Notes: generated by a model from the sequence alone, not told the origin. DNA of 64,000 nucleotides from Deinococcus grandis (GCF_001485435.1 NZ_BCMS01000002.1:218216-282215), one strand, 5' to 3'; positions 46,885 to 58,862 are shown, counted from the first letter of the stretch. Program-made: numbers and translations.

Positions 46885-47643
46885 TCAGTCGCCCGGCTCG
46901 TCGGGCGTGTCCGGGGTGTGCGCCAGGTCGTACAGGTCCAGCGCGCCGCTGAGCAGGAACGCCTCGACGAGCTGCGGGTCGAACTGCGTGCCGCTGCCCG
47001 CGTGCAGTTCGCGCAGCACCTGTTCCAGCCGCAGCGGCGGGCGGTAGGGGCGCAGGGTGAGCATGGCGTCCACGGCGTCCGCGACGGCCAGCAGACGGCC
47101 CTGGATGGGAATGTCATGTCCACGCAGGCCCTCGGGGTACCCGGTGCCGTCGAAGCGTTCGTGGTGGTACAGGACGTACGGCCGCGCGGAGGTCAGGGCG
47201 GGGAACCCGCTGATCATGTGCGCGCCGATCACCGGGTGCCGCTGGATGTTGCGGTACTCGGTGTCGCTCAGGCGGCCGGGTTTGCACAGCACCGTGTCCG
47301 AGATGGACGTCTTGCCGATGTCGTGCAGCACCGCGCCCAGCCGGACTTCCTCCAGTTGCGTGTCGCTCCAGCCGAGCGTCCGGGCGATCATGAGGGCGCT
47401 GCGCTGCACGCGCTGCGTGTGGTCGCGGGTGTACGCGTCGTGCGCGCCCAGTGCCACCACGAAGGCGTTCACGACCGCCAGGGTCGCGGCTTCCAGTTCC
47501 GCCTCCTGCATCTTGTAGCGGTGGAACAGCGCGCCGAACTCCTCGGCGTACCGTTCGAGCTGCGCGGCGTAGAGGCGCAGTTCCTGCACCCGGGGGTCCT
47601 CGGCGGGCACCTCGGCGGCGGGCGGAACCGGAACGTCGCTCAT
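46885..47643 (-). CDS. HD-GYP phosphodiesterase
   Basis: A 252-residue cytosolic HD-GYP protein. An N-terminal coiled-coil-like stretch (about 15-60, QELRLYAAQLERYAEEFGAL) leads to the catalytic domain (about 60-235) with AYTRDHTQRVQ, AVLHDIGKTSISD, HPVIGAHMI, YHHERFDGTGYPEGLRG and IPIQGRLLAVADAVDAM, all expected for hydrolysis of cyclic-di-GMP. No sensory domain is fused, so control may come through the coiled coil or a partner such as the small protein encoded downstream. Confidence 0.92.
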   Translation of the reverse strand: MSDVPVPPAAEVPAEDPRVQELRLYAAQLERYAEEFGALFHRYKMQEAELEAATLAVVNAFVVALGAHDAYTRDHTQRVQRSALMIARTLGWSDTQLEEVRLGAVLHDIGKTSISDTVLCKPGRLSDTEYRNIQRHPVIGAHMISGFPALTSARPYVLYHHERFDGTGYPEGLRGHDIPIQGRLLAVADAVDAMLTLRPYRPPLRLEQVLRELHAGSGTQFDPQLVEAFLLSGALDLYDLAHTPDTPDEPGD

Positions 47644-47717
47644 GAGGGCAGCGTAGTCCGGGGGGTCATGCAGGATTCTTTCAGCACCCGCTCATGGGCG
47701 TGGTGTGCGGATTCGCG

Positions 47718-49445
47718 TCACTCGCGCGGCCGGAACGGCAGGTACTTCGGCTGCCAGAACTTGCGCCGGACGGTATCCAGCAGCGCCGCGTCGCTCTGGC
47801 CGCGCAGCGTGAACTCGGTGGCGACGCCGTCCGCGAGGGCCTGCCGGATCACGGCCACCGCGACGTGAATGCTCGCGTGACTCAGTTCGTCCACCGGCGG
47901 GTACGTGCGGCCCGGGTGGTTCGTCTGCGTGTACTCCGCCAGGGCGTACGCGGCGGCCGTGACCATCTCGTCCGTGACCTCGCGCACGCGGGCGAGGATC
48001 GCGCCGAAGCCCAGGCCGGGGAAGATGAACGCGTTGTTCCCCTGCCCGATCTCGTGCATCTCGCCGTGCAGGCTGACCGGGTCGAAGGGACTGCCGGTCG
48101 CCACGATGGCCTGCCCGCCGGTCCAGGCCAGGATGTCCGCCGGGAGCGCCTCCGTATTCGCGGTGGGGTTGCTCAGCGGGAACACCAGGGGGCGGGGCGT
48201 GTTGGCGTGCGCGGCCCGCACCGCCCCCTCGCTGAAGATGCCGGCCTGCCCGCTGAGGCCCAGCAGTACGGTCGCCTTCGCCTCGCGGATCACGCTTTCG
48301 AGGTCGGTGCCCGCCCAGCCGTCCGTCAGGGCCCTCGGCGTGGCGAGGTCGCGCTTGTAGTCCTCCATGTGGCGGTCGTCGGTCAGCAGCCCGCGCGAGT
48401 CGAGCACGAACACCCGCCCCGCGATCTCCTCGGGGCTCAGGCCGTCGCGGCGCATCCCCTCGCGGATCGCCAGGGCCACCCCCGCACCACCCGCGCCCGC
48501 CCCATGCACGACGACCACCTGATCGCGCAGCGCCTCGCCCTTCATCCGGCAGGCGTTCAGCACCCCGGCCAGCACCACCGCGCCCGTGCCCTGGATGTCG
48601 TCGTTGAAGCTCGGCACGACCCGGCGGTAGCGGCGCAGCACCTCGAACGCCGCGTCCTTGCTGAAGTCCTCCCACTGGATGATCGCCTTCGGGTAGCGCT
48701 GCAGCGTGGCCTCCACGAAGCGGTCCACGAAGCGCAGGTATTCGTCCCCGGTCAGGCGCCCGTGCTTCACGCCCAGGTACGCCGGGTCGTCCCGCAGGTC
48801 GGCGCGCCCGGTCCCGACGTCCAGTTCCACCGGGAGGGTCTTGTCCGGCCCCACGCCGCCCGCCACGGTGTACAGCGAGAGTTTCCCGATGCTGATCGCC
48901 ATGCCCCCGAAGCCCTGATCCCCGATACCCAGGATCGCGCTGCTGTCGGTCGCCACGATGATCCGCACGTCGTTCAGCGGCACGTTCGCCAGCGCCGCCC
49001 CGGCCCGGTCGATGTTCCGGGTGCTCAGGGTCAGGCCGCGCGGGTAGCGGTAGATCTGGCTGAACTTCTGCACCGCCAGCCCCACCGTCGGCGTGTACAC
49101 CACCGGCAGCATCTCCTCCACATGCGCGGACAGCAGCGCGTAGAACAGCACCTCGTTGCGGTCCTGCAGGTTGCGCAGGAACACGTGCCGGTCCAGCGGC
49201 TCGGTGATCTGCGCGTACTCCGCGTACTGCCGCTCGACCAGCGCGTCCAGCGTGTCCACCTGCGGGGCCAGCAGGCCGTCCAGGCCCAGCGCCTCCCGCT
49301 CGGCCTCGGTGAACGCCGTGCCCTTGTTCAGCAGCGGGAAGCGCAGCAGCGGAAAGCCACGCACCAGCGGGTGCAGGTAGCGGTGCCCGTCCTCGCCGCG
49401 GCGGACATCGTAATGGTCGGTCAGGGGCAGGGTGCGGCGGGTCAC
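47718..49445 (-). CDS. NAD-dependent malic enzyme
   Basis: Decarboxylates malate to pyruvate with NAD(P). The 575-residue protein matches the large malic enzymes (SfcA/MaeA type): LPVVYTPTVGLAVQKFS near 110, YPRGLTLS, the metal-binding IQWEDFSKDAAFEVL, and the nucleotide-binding VVVHGAGAGGAGVALAI. The C-terminal part has LSNPTANTEALPADILAWT. GTG at 49445 overlaps the stop of the cupin gene upstream by four bases. As the last gene of the allantoin operon it disposes of malate made by malate synthase from glyoxylate. Confidence 0.93.
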   Translation of the reverse strand: MTRRTLPLTDHYDVRRGEDGHRYLHPLVRGFPLLRFPLLNKGTAFTEAEREALGLDGLLAPQVDTLDALVERQYAEYAQITEPLDRHVFLRNLQDRNEVLFYALLSAHVEEMLPVVYTPTVGLAVQKFSQIYRYPRGLTLSTRNIDRAGAALANVPLNDVRIIVATDSSAILGIGDQGFGGMAISIGKLSLYTVAGGVGPDKTLPVELDVGTGRADLRDDPAYLGVKHGRLTGDEYLRFVDRFVEATLQRYPKAIIQWEDFSKDAAFEVLRRYRRVVPSFNDDIQGTGAVVLAGVLNACRMKGEALRDQVVVVHGAGAGGAGVALAIREGMRRDGLSPEEIAGRVFVLDSRGLLTDDRHMEDYKRDLATPRALTDGWAGTDLESVIREAKATVLLGLSGQAGIFSEGAVRAAHANTPRPLVFPLSNPTANTEALPADILAWTGGQAIVATGSPFDPVSLHGEMHEIGQGNNAFIFPGLGFGAILARVREVTDEMVTAAAYALAEYTQTNHPGRTYPPVDELSHASIHVAVAVIRQALADGVATEFTLRGQSDAALLDTVRRKFWQPKYLPFRPRE

Positions 49446-50202
49446 GGCTGGCCTCCGGTCAGGGTGAGGGGATGGCGGTTCATGTCCTTGAACAGCAGGT
49501 ACTTGCTCCAGTCGCGGCCCAGTGCCCCGTACCACTGCGGGCAGTGCGCGCCCATCCAGATCACGTCCCCCGTCTGCACCGGGTAATAGGCCTCCTGAAG
49601 CTTGTACAGGCCCTCGCCCGAGAGCATCAGCAGACCGTGCTCCATGTAATGCACTTCCGTGTACGGCAGGGTCGCGCCCGGCGCGAAACTCATGGTGCTC
49701 ATCATGAAATCGAACCGTGGATCGTCCGGCAGCAGCTTGCGCGCGATCAGCCGCTCGTCGCCCTCGAACGGCGCACCCGGATTCTCCCGCTCGTTCCCCC
49801 AGCACACCGGCGGGGCGTCCACGCCCGGCGCGCCCTGGTACGGCTTCTCGAACACCGCCACCCTCGCCGCGACCCGCGCCTCCAGCGTGTGCGCGACCCC
49901 CGCCGGGAAGAACCCGTGATCCGACTCGCGCAGCGTCCGCGACTCGCCGTCCACCTCCACCTGCACCTCGCCGCTCAGCACGAACACGAACCGCTGGTAG
50001 CCCAGCAAAGACTCGCGCGCCCGCGCCCCGGCCATCATCTCGGCCGTGAACTGCACGAACCTCGCCCCCAGCCCGATCACCGGCGCGATGTGCAAGACCA
50101 CCGCGCTGCCGGGCCACTCGGCCAGCGCCGTGCGGACGAACGTATCGGGCGTGATCACCGCGTGCGCCTCACGCAACGCGGAACGGGTGACTCCCAGGTG
50201 TT

Positions 50203-50206
<4 letters not shown>
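49442..50206 (-). CDS. (S)-ureidoglycine aminohydrolase (bicupin)
   Basis: A 254-residue bicupin that converts ureidoglycine to ureidoglycolate and ammonia after allantoate is opened. First cupin about 60-115 (VFVLSGEVQVEVDGESR, HGFFPAGVAHTLEA), second about 180-240 (VHYMEHGLLMLSGEGLYKL, VQTGDVIWMGAHCPQWYGA), which holds the manganese site in the E. coli homologue AllE/YlbA. The ATG at 50206 overlaps the stop of allantoinase (ATGA). Position between allantoinase and malic enzyme fits the pathway exactly. Confidence 0.88.
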
Positions 50207-51566
<1,360 letters not shown>

Positions 51567-51567
<1 letters not shown>

Positions 51568-52802
51568 CAGCGCGCCCCCTCGCGCTCGGCCAGCGCGCGG
51601 ACGAACGCGACGCCCACCCGCAGCGCGGCGTCCACGTCGCCTGCGTTCACGGTCTCGTCCGGGTGGTGACTCAGCGCGTTCGGCGAGCGCAGGAACAGCA
51701 TCGCGGCGGGCATCCGCTCGGCGAGGATCATCGCGTCGTGCCCCGCCCCACTGACCAGATCGGGGGCCAGGAGGCCCTCCTGCCCGGCCGCCACGTGCAG
51801 CAGGTCACGGAAGGAGGCGTCCATCGGGATGGCGGGCTGCGCCATCTTGTGCGTGACGTCCAGGGTCACGCCCCGCTCCTCCGCATAACCCCGTGCGGCG
51901 TTCAGCAGCGTGTCCAGCGCCCCGGCCCGCACGGCGTCGTCCTCGTGCCGGAGGTCCAGCGTGCAGTGCGCTGCGCCGGGAATCACGTTGATCGCGCCGG
52001 GCCGCGCCGTCATTACGCCCACCGTCGCCACCAGTCCCGGCGTGGCGCGCGCCAGATCCTCTGCCGCCACCGCGAAGCGCGCCGCTGCCGCCAGCGCGTC
52101 CCGGCGGTGCCCCATCGGCGTGGTGCCCGCGTGCGCTGCCTGCCCCGTGAAGTCCAGCAGCACGCGGTCCTGCCCCACGATGGCACTCACCACACCCACC
52201 GCCGCGCCCGCCGCCTGCAGCACAGGCCCCTGCTCGATGTGGAATTCCAGGAACCCCAGCGCCCCGCCCTGCACGGCGGCGTCCGGCAGGGCCGCGTCGT
52301 CCAGGCCGTACGCGCGGATGGCGTCCAGCACGCTCACGCCCCGCGCGTCCCGCAGGGTCAGCAGCGGTTCCAGCGTGCCGGTCAGGGCGCGGCTGCCGAT
52401 GAACGGCACGCCGAAGCGCACGCCCTCCTCCTCGCTGAACGCCAGGAGTTCCAGCGCGAACGGCAGCGCCTCACCCCGCAGCGCCTCCGCGACCGCGAAG
52501 GCCAGCGTCACGCCCAGCACGCCGTCGAAGGCCCCGGCGTTCGGCACGGTATCCACGTGCGACCCCAGGTACAGCGTGGGCGCGTCCGGCGTCGGCCCGG
52601 CCCGGCGCGCGCGGAGGTTCCCGGCGGCGTCCACGCGGACCTCCAGCCCCAGCTCGTACGCCCAGGCGGTCAGGAAGGCGGTCACGTCGCGGCTGGGCGC
52701 GCTGAGGAACGTGCGGGTGATCTCGCCCGGCACCTCGGTGTGGGCGGCCAGGGTCGCGCAGGCGTCGTGCGCGCGGCGCGACAGAAGGGGCAGGTCAGTC
52801 AT
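51567..52802 (-). CDS. allC: Allantoate amidohydrolase
   Basis: Releases ammonia and CO2 from allantoate to give ureidoglycine. The 411-residue M20-family metalloenzyme has LYLGSHVDTVPNAGAFDGVLG (metal His and Asp), FSEEEGVRFGVPFIGSRAL, the carbamoyl-amidase mark EFHIEQGPVLQ and a dimerisation domain in the middle (about 210-325). The same fold includes beta-ureidopropionase and carbamoyl amino-acid hydrolases; the operon settles the call. Its start overlaps the end of the malate synthase-like gene by eight bases. Confidence 0.9.
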
Positions 52803-54195
52803 GGAAGGTCCTTTCGGTGAGGGTCAGGCGGTGGGCTTCCAGGGGAACATACGCCGGGGCCGCGTCGGCCAGGACGACATGATCAAGCAGGCGCGCTTCG
52901 GGCGTGTCGTCGGGGCGCAGGGCGCGGCGCAGCGTCCGGTACGCGGCGCGGTCGAAGACGCTGCCGTCGTCCAGCGGCGCCCCCACGTGCACCCACTGCC
53001 ACAGCAGCGCGCGGGCGAGTTCCGCGGTGGCGGTGTCCTCGATCCGCCCGTTCCGCGTGATCACGCCCCGCCCGGCGAACCACGCGCCGAACACGTCCAG
53101 CGCGAGGCCCAGCGTGTCGCGCACCTCGGCCGCCGGGAGTGGGCCGGGGTCGGGGAGGGCCAGCAGCCGCTCGCGCGTCACGGGGGCGGTCGGGGGCGGG
53201 GGAGGAGCGGGGGTCGCCAGTCCCTCGCGCACGGCGTCCAGCAGCTCCGGCAGGCCCGCCCACGCACCCTGGAAACCCTGCGCGGCCTCGCGGGCCTTGT
53301 CGGCCCGCACCGCCTCCAGCGCCGGGGTGGGGTCGCGCGGGTCGGGACTGACGGCCGCCGTCCCACCGACCGCCTGCGCGCCGCGGGCGCGGCACACGTC
53401 CACGAGCGCCTGCGCGTAGGCCTGCATGGCGTCCACGTCCATCCCCAGTCCGGCGCGTGGGGGGACGGGCGCGGCGCGGTCGGCGCCGGTGGTCTTCACG
53501 AGGCTGAACACGTAGTCCCAGCGGCCCGCGTTCAGCCCGAACGCCCACTCGCTCAGTTCGGCCAGCAGGGCGTCCATGTGCAGCAGGCCCGGCAGCGTCT
53601 CGATCTGCAGGCACACCCGCAGCGTGCCGGGATTCAGGCCCAGGTGCCCTTCTGCGACGCGCAGCGCGGTCGCCCAGGCGCGGGCCTGCGGCACGGACTC
53701 CAGTTTCGGCAGGTACAGGTGCGGCACCCGGCCCGGCCGCGCGGTCAGCAGCGCCGCCAGATCGCACAGCGCCCCCCGCGCGGGCCGCCCGGCGAAGGTC
53801 AGGCCCGGCTGCGGGGCGTACAGCGCGCGGGGCCGCGCCAGCAATGGCACGTCCGCCGCCAGCCACTCGGGCAGGGCCGCCCAGGCCGCCGCGACATTCG
53901 CCGGGGTGGGGGCGAAGGTGTCGTCGAAGTCGATTACGACGGCGTCCGCGCCGCTGCTCAGGGCGGCGCGCAGCGCGGGGAGGTCGCTGGCCTCCACGAT
54001 CAGTTCCGCGCGGCCCGCGCTCAGGTCATCCGGGACGGGAGCGGCGCGGTAGTCCGGCACCGGCGGCGCGGCGTCCAGCGGGCCGGGCGCGTCCACGGCC
54101 GTCCACACGTCCGCCAGCGCGGCGTGCAGCGCCTCGGCCAGCGCGCGGGCGGCGGGGGAGGGGAGGTCGGGCGGGTTCACGGACACCACCGGCAC
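52795..54195 (-). CDS. Diverged malate synthase A-like protein (second copy)
   Basis: A 466-residue homologue of malate synthase A, about 55 residues shorter than the copy at 55048-56610. Active-site regions can be matched: VVIDFDDTFAPT (FMADFEDASSPT in the other), LLARPRAL (LLVRPRGWHL), CLQIETLPGL (VLIETILAAF), NAGRWDYVFSLVK (NCGRWDYIFSYIK) and the catalytic-aspartate motif EDTATAELARALLWQW (EDAATAEISRAQLWQW). Because these residues survive, it may be active, possibly on glyoxylate with another acyl-CoA. Proline/alanine-rich insertions mark it as faster evolving. GTG at 54195; other GTG codons within 15 bases are alternatives. Confidence 0.8.
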   Translation of the reverse strand: MPVVSVNPPDLPSPAARALAEALHAALADVWTAVDAPGPLDAAPPVPDYRAAPVPDDLSAGRAELIVEASDLPALRAALSSGADAVVIDFDDTFAPTPANVAAAWAALPEWLAADVPLLARPRALYAPQPGLTFAGRPARGALCDLAALLTARPGRVPHLYLPKLESVPQARAWATALRVAEGHLGLNPGTLRVCLQIETLPGLLHMDALLAELSEWAFGLNAGRWDYVFSLVKTTGADRAAPVPPRAGLGMDVDAMQAYAQALVDVCRARGAQAVGGTAAVSPDPRDPTPALEAVRADKAREAAQGFQGAWAGLPELLDAVREGLATPAPPPPPTAPVTRERLLALPDPGPLPAAEVRDTLGLALDVFGAWFAGRGVITRNGRIEDTATAELARALLWQWVHVGAPLDDGSVFDRAAYRTLRRALRPDDTPEARLLDHVVLADAAPAYVPLEAHRLTLTERTFHD

Positions 54196-54226
54196 GGATT
54201 GAGCATGCGCCGCAGCATAGACCCGC

Positions 54227-55045
54227 TCAGGCGTCCCGGTGGCCCAGGCGCACGGCGATCCGCGAGGCGGCCGCCTGCGCCGCTGCCAGGAAGCGCGGCA
54301 CCTGCTCGGGCGTCAGCCGCGACGTGGGCGCCGAGACGCTCAGCGCCGCCGCGACCTGCCCGTCCGCGCCGGGCACCGGCACCGCCACGCAGCGCACGCC
54401 CAGTTCACGTTCCTGGTCGTCCAGCGCGAAGCCCTCCCCACGCACGCGGGCGACGGCGGCCAGCGCGGCGTCTACGGTCGTCAGGGTGTGGGACGTGTAC
54501 GCGGTCAGGGTGGTGGCCTCCAGCGCCCGTCGCGCCTCGGCCTCGGGCCGCGCGGCCAGGAGCACCTTGCCCACCCCGGACGCGTGCAGGGGCGCACTCG
54601 CGCCGGTCTGCGTGAACATCCGCACGAGTTGCGGTCCCTCGACCTGATGCACGTACGCGGCCTCCAGCCCCGCCCCGTGCGGGCGCAGCACCGCGAGGTT
54701 CGCGCTCTCGCCCAGCTCGGCGACCAGGGCGCGCATCTCCGGCGCGGCGGCGGCCGTCAGGGCGTGGGCTGCGTCGAACGCCGCCCCCACCTGATACGCC
54801 CGCAGGCCCACCCGGAAGAGTCCCGAGGCTTCCTCCCATTCCACGAAGCCCTGCTGTCGCAGCGTCTCCAGCAGGCGGTACGCGGTGCTGGCCGACAGCC
54901 CGGCGGCGCGGGCCACCTGTGACAGTGGCGCCTCGCGCAGCGTGGCGAGTGCCCACAGGACGCTCAGGCCGCGTTCCAGGGTGCGCACGCCGCCCGGTGC
55001 GTCCGCGCCGCGCGGGCGGCCCCCGCGACCATTGGGTTCACTCAC
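54227..55045 (-). CDS. IclR-family transcriptional regulator
   Basis: A 272-residue regulator: winged helix at about 20-80 (TLERGLSVLWALATLREAPL, ASTAYRLLETLRQQGFVEW) and an effector domain (about 95-265) with GASAPLHASGVGKVLLAARP and the tail GVRCVAVPVPGADGQVAAAL typical of IclR/AllR/KdgR. Relatives sense glyoxylate or allantoin. It lies two bases after the aceB stop inside the operon, so it is co-transcribed with its probable targets. A dyad at the aceB promoter is a candidate binding site. Confidence 0.92.
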   Translation of the reverse strand: MSEPNGRGGRPRGADAPGGVRTLERGLSVLWALATLREAPLSQVARAAGLSASTAYRLLETLRQQGFVEWEEASGLFRVGLRAYQVGAAFDAAHALTAAAAPEMRALVAELGESANLAVLRPHGAGLEAAYVHQVEGPQLVRMFTQTGASAPLHASGVGKVLLAARPEAEARRALEATTLTAYTSHTLTTVDAALAAVARVRGEGFALDDQERELGVRCVAVPVPGADGQVAAALSVSAPTSRLTPEQVPRFLAAAQAAASRIAVRLGHRDA

Positions 55046-55047
55046 GC

Positions 55048-56610
<1,563 letters not shown>

Positions 56611-56661
56611 GCGGGCACTCCTTGAGGGAACAGGGGGGACGGCTCTGAGTTTTTCACTGGA

Positions 56662-56704
56662 TGAACTTGAATTTCATTTTACGGAAAAGCAGCGGGGCTG
56701 ACCA
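56662..56704 (-). promoter_or_regulatory. aceB promoter with IclR-type dyad
   Basis: On the minus strand TGGTCA (56699-56704), 17 bases and TAAAAT (56676-56681) form a promoter. Immediately downstream TGAAATTCAAGTTCA (56662-56676) is a dyad with arms TGAA-n-TT and AA-n-TTCA, overlapping the -10 end. This is the size and base content of IclR-family operators. The sequence is plain; the link to the IclR protein of the same operon is inferred. Confidence 0.6.
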
Positions 56705-56788
56705 GCCGGTGTTGTCTCCGCATGGGGAACAACGTGGGATGGCCGCGCTTGATCGCATCGTTGTGGAGACCCGCTCCCGTCCACGGCG

Positions 56789-57529
56789 ATGAGCCCCCCC
56801 GCCCCCACCTCCGTGCGCCGCCACCTGCTGCTACCCTTCCTCGCCGCCTTCCTGACGCTGGCCTCCACCAGCTTCATCGCGGGCGGCATCGTCCACCTGG
56901 GCCTGGGCGAACACGTCCCCTACGACCTCGGGCTGGCCGTGCTGGGCGTCGTGTGCTTCACCGCCGTGAACGACCTCCAGGAGTTCGTACTGCGCCGGGC
57001 CGCGCGCCCCGCGAACCTCCCGCGCTTCCTGCTGGTGTCCTTCGTGCTGCCGGTCGGCATCGGCATGGTCACCGGGGGCGTGCAGCACTTCCTGGACAAC
57101 CCGGCGTACTCCGCCGCCCTGATCCCCGCCGGGCTGGTCCTGGCCCTGCTGGCCTTTCTGGCGCGCGAGGGTGTCCAGCTGAGCAGCAAGCTGCCGCGTG
57201 TCGTGGGCGGCACGGTCGCCGCCGCCGCGCTGCTGTTCGCCGGACTGACCACCGCCGCCCGCGCCCTCGGCCAGCCGACCCAGACCGGACACGCCCACGG
57301 ATCCAGCGCCGGGTCCGCCGACCACTCCGCCGCCGCGCCAGCCGCCACCTCCGCCACCACGCCGGAGACGGTCCCGGCCGCGCCCGTCCCCACCACGACG
57401 CCGGACTCCACGACCTCCGCAACCGCTGCCCAGCGGGTCCCCACGCCCGTGACGGCACCCGCCCACGACGAGGCCCACGGCGACACCCACACGGACGGTC
57501 ACACGGACGGCAGCCACGACGGACACTGA
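56789..57529 (+). CDS. Membrane protein with histidine-rich C-terminal tail
   Basis: A 246-residue protein with about five membrane segments in the first 155 residues (HLLLPFLAAFLTLASTSFIA, GLAVLGVVCFTAVND, FLLVSFVLPVGIGMV, AALIPAGLVLALLAFLA, VGGTVAAAALLFAGLTTAA). The last 85 residues are low-complexity Ala/Thr/Pro and end with many histidines and aspartates (HDEAHGDTHTDGHTDGSHD), which could bind zinc, nickel or copper. I recognise no family. The ATG lacks an evident ribosome site. It is divergent from aceB and about 40 bases before a PIG-L gene on the same strand. Confidence 0.72.
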   Translation: MSPPAPTSVRRHLLLPFLAAFLTLASTSFIAGGIVHLGLGEHVPYDLGLAVLGVVCFTAVNDLQEFVLRRAARPANLPRFLLVSFVLPVGIGMVTGGVQHFLDNPAYSAALIPAGLVLALLAFLAREGVQLSSKLPRVVGGTVAAAALLFAGLTTAARALGQPTQTGHAHGSSAGSADHSAAAPAATSATTPETVPAAPVPTTTPDSTTSATAAQRVPTPVTAPAHDEAHGDTHTDGHTDGSHDGH

Positions 57530-57571
57530 AGGCCTGAACAGGCGGCCCGCTGACCGCTACACTCCCCGGTG

Positions 57572-58531
57572 ATGACCCGCCCGCGCCGCGCGCCGCCCCG
57601 CCCCCTGCCCCGCTGGACCCTGCCCGCGACGCTGCTGGTCCTGCTGGGGCTGGCCGCGTGGATCAACGAGCCGATTCCCGGCGTGACGGGCCGCGAGGCG
57701 CGCGCGGTGGCGGCCCTGCCGGTCGCCCCGGCGTTCCGGTCGGGGCAGCGGGTGCTGCTGCTCTCGCCGCACCCCGACGACGAGACGCTGTGCTGCGCGG
57801 GCATGCTGAACCGGGCGCGCGCGGCGGGCGCCGAGGTGTTCGTCACCTGGATCACCGCCGGGGACGGCTTCGAGTTCGACGCGGCCCTGACCGAACGGAC
57901 CCTGCACCCGCAGGGGCGGGCGCTGGGCGAGCGGCGCGTCGGGGAGGCCCGCGCGGCCGCCGTCGTGCTGGGCATCCCACTGGACCATCAGGTGGTCCTG
58001 GGCTACCCGGACGGGGGCCTGCGCTTCCTGAACGGCGTGAACTTCGACCGGCCCTACACGTCCCCGCGGACCGGGGCGTCAGCCACGTATCTGCGCGAGG
58101 CGCAGACGCCCGGCGCGCCCTTCACCGGCGAGGCGCTGGAGGCGGACCTGACGCGCGTCCTGCGCCGCATGCAGCCCGATGTGATCCTCATTCCCGCCCA
58201 CGAGGACTTCCATCCGGATCATCACACCCTGACGCTGTTCGCGCAGCGGATCGCGGCGCGGCTGGGCCTGCAAGGTCGCCTGCGCTACTGGGTGGTGCAC
58301 GGCGGCCTGGAGTGGCCGCTGCCCAAGGGCGCGCACCCGGCCCTGCCGCTGGTTCCGCCGCCGCTGGCCCGGCACCTGCCGTGGCAGCGGGTGCCGCTGG
58401 ATGCGGAGGATCTGGCGGTCAAGACCCGCGCGGTCAACGCGTACGGCACGCAGACCGAGGTGCTGGGCCGCTTCATGCGGGCGTTCGAGCGGCGCAACGA
58501 ACTGCTCAGCCCCTCGGACACCGCGCGCTGA
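57572..58531 (+). CDS. PIG-L family N-acetyl-sugar deacetylase, membrane anchored
   Basis: A 319-residue zinc deacetylase of the PIG-L/LmbE family. An N-terminal hydrophobic helix (about 18-33) probably anchors it, with the catalytic domain outside. Metal motifs are LSPHPDDETLCCAGML (about residues 65-80) and IPAHEDFHPDHHTL (about 212-225), both complete. Family members deacetylate N-acetylglucosamine on lipids or small thiols such as bacillithiol and mycothiol precursors. The exported position argues against a thiol pathway and for a cell-surface glycan. GTG three bases upstream is an equal start option. Confidence 0.87.
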   Translation: MTRPRRAPPRPLPRWTLPATLLVLLGLAAWINEPIPGVTGREARAVAALPVAPAFRSGQRVLLLSPHPDDETLCCAGMLNRARAAGAEVFVTWITAGDGFEFDAALTERTLHPQGRALGERRVGEARAAAVVLGIPLDHQVVLGYPDGGLRFLNGVNFDRPYTSPRTGASATYLREAQTPGAPFTGEALEADLTRVLRRMQPDVILIPAHEDFHPDHHTLTLFAQRIAARLGLQGRLRYWVVHGGLEWPLPKGAHPALPLVPPPLARHLPWQRVPLDAEDLAVKTRAVNAYGTQTEVLGRFMRAFERRNELLSPSDTAR

Positions 58532-58556
58532 GCGCAGGGGTACCGCGCCCGGGACG

Positions 58557-58829
58557 CTAGCGGCGCAGGAGTTTCACGGCCCGCACGACGTCCTGCGGGG
58601 TGATCGCCTCGCCGGGGCGGGCGCGGCACCCGGCGGCGTACTGCTCGAGAATCTGCTCCCCGGCGGCGTCCAGGGCGCTGCGCACGCCGGACAGTTGCGT
58701 CAGGATGTCGTGGCAGTCGCGGCCCTCCTCGATCATGCGCTGCAGGCCGCGTACCTGACCCTCGATGCGGCGCAGGCGCAGCAGGACGCGGGTGTCGGTG
58801 TCGGTCAGGGCGGGGGCGGCGTCGCTCAT
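58557..58829 (-). CDS. CstR-like persulfide-sensing repressor (CsoR family)
   Basis: A 90-residue all-helical repressor of the CsoR/FrmR family (RRIEGQVRGLQRMIEEGRDC is its signature). Copper sensors of this family use Cys-His-Cys. Here the positions are Cys39, Tyr64 and Cys68: the two cysteines are kept at the same 29-residue spacing but the copper-binding histidine is replaced. That is the pattern of CstR, which senses persulfides by forming a di- or trisulfide between its cysteines. There is no copper gene near. The persulfide operon at 2.2 kb has a matching operator and lacks a regulator of its own, so this protein probably acts there in trans. Confidence 0.85.
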   Translation of the reverse strand: MSDAAPALTDTDTRVLLRLRRIEGQVRGLQRMIEEGRDCHDILTQLSGVRSALDAAGEQILEQYAAGCRARPGEAITPQDVVRAVKLLRR

Positions 58830-58841
58830 GTCGTGCGCCCA

Positions 58842-58862
58842 GCATACCGCCCCGGCGTATGC
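58842..58862. promoter_or_regulatory. ATAC-N9-GTAT dyad upstream of the CstR-like gene
   Basis: GCATAC and GTATGC arms flank a GC-rich centre, 12 bases before the start codon of the CstR-like gene. The 17-bp core has the same arm sequence and spacing as the operator at 2202-2218. Suggests autoregulation; the centre differs. Confidence 0.5.
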
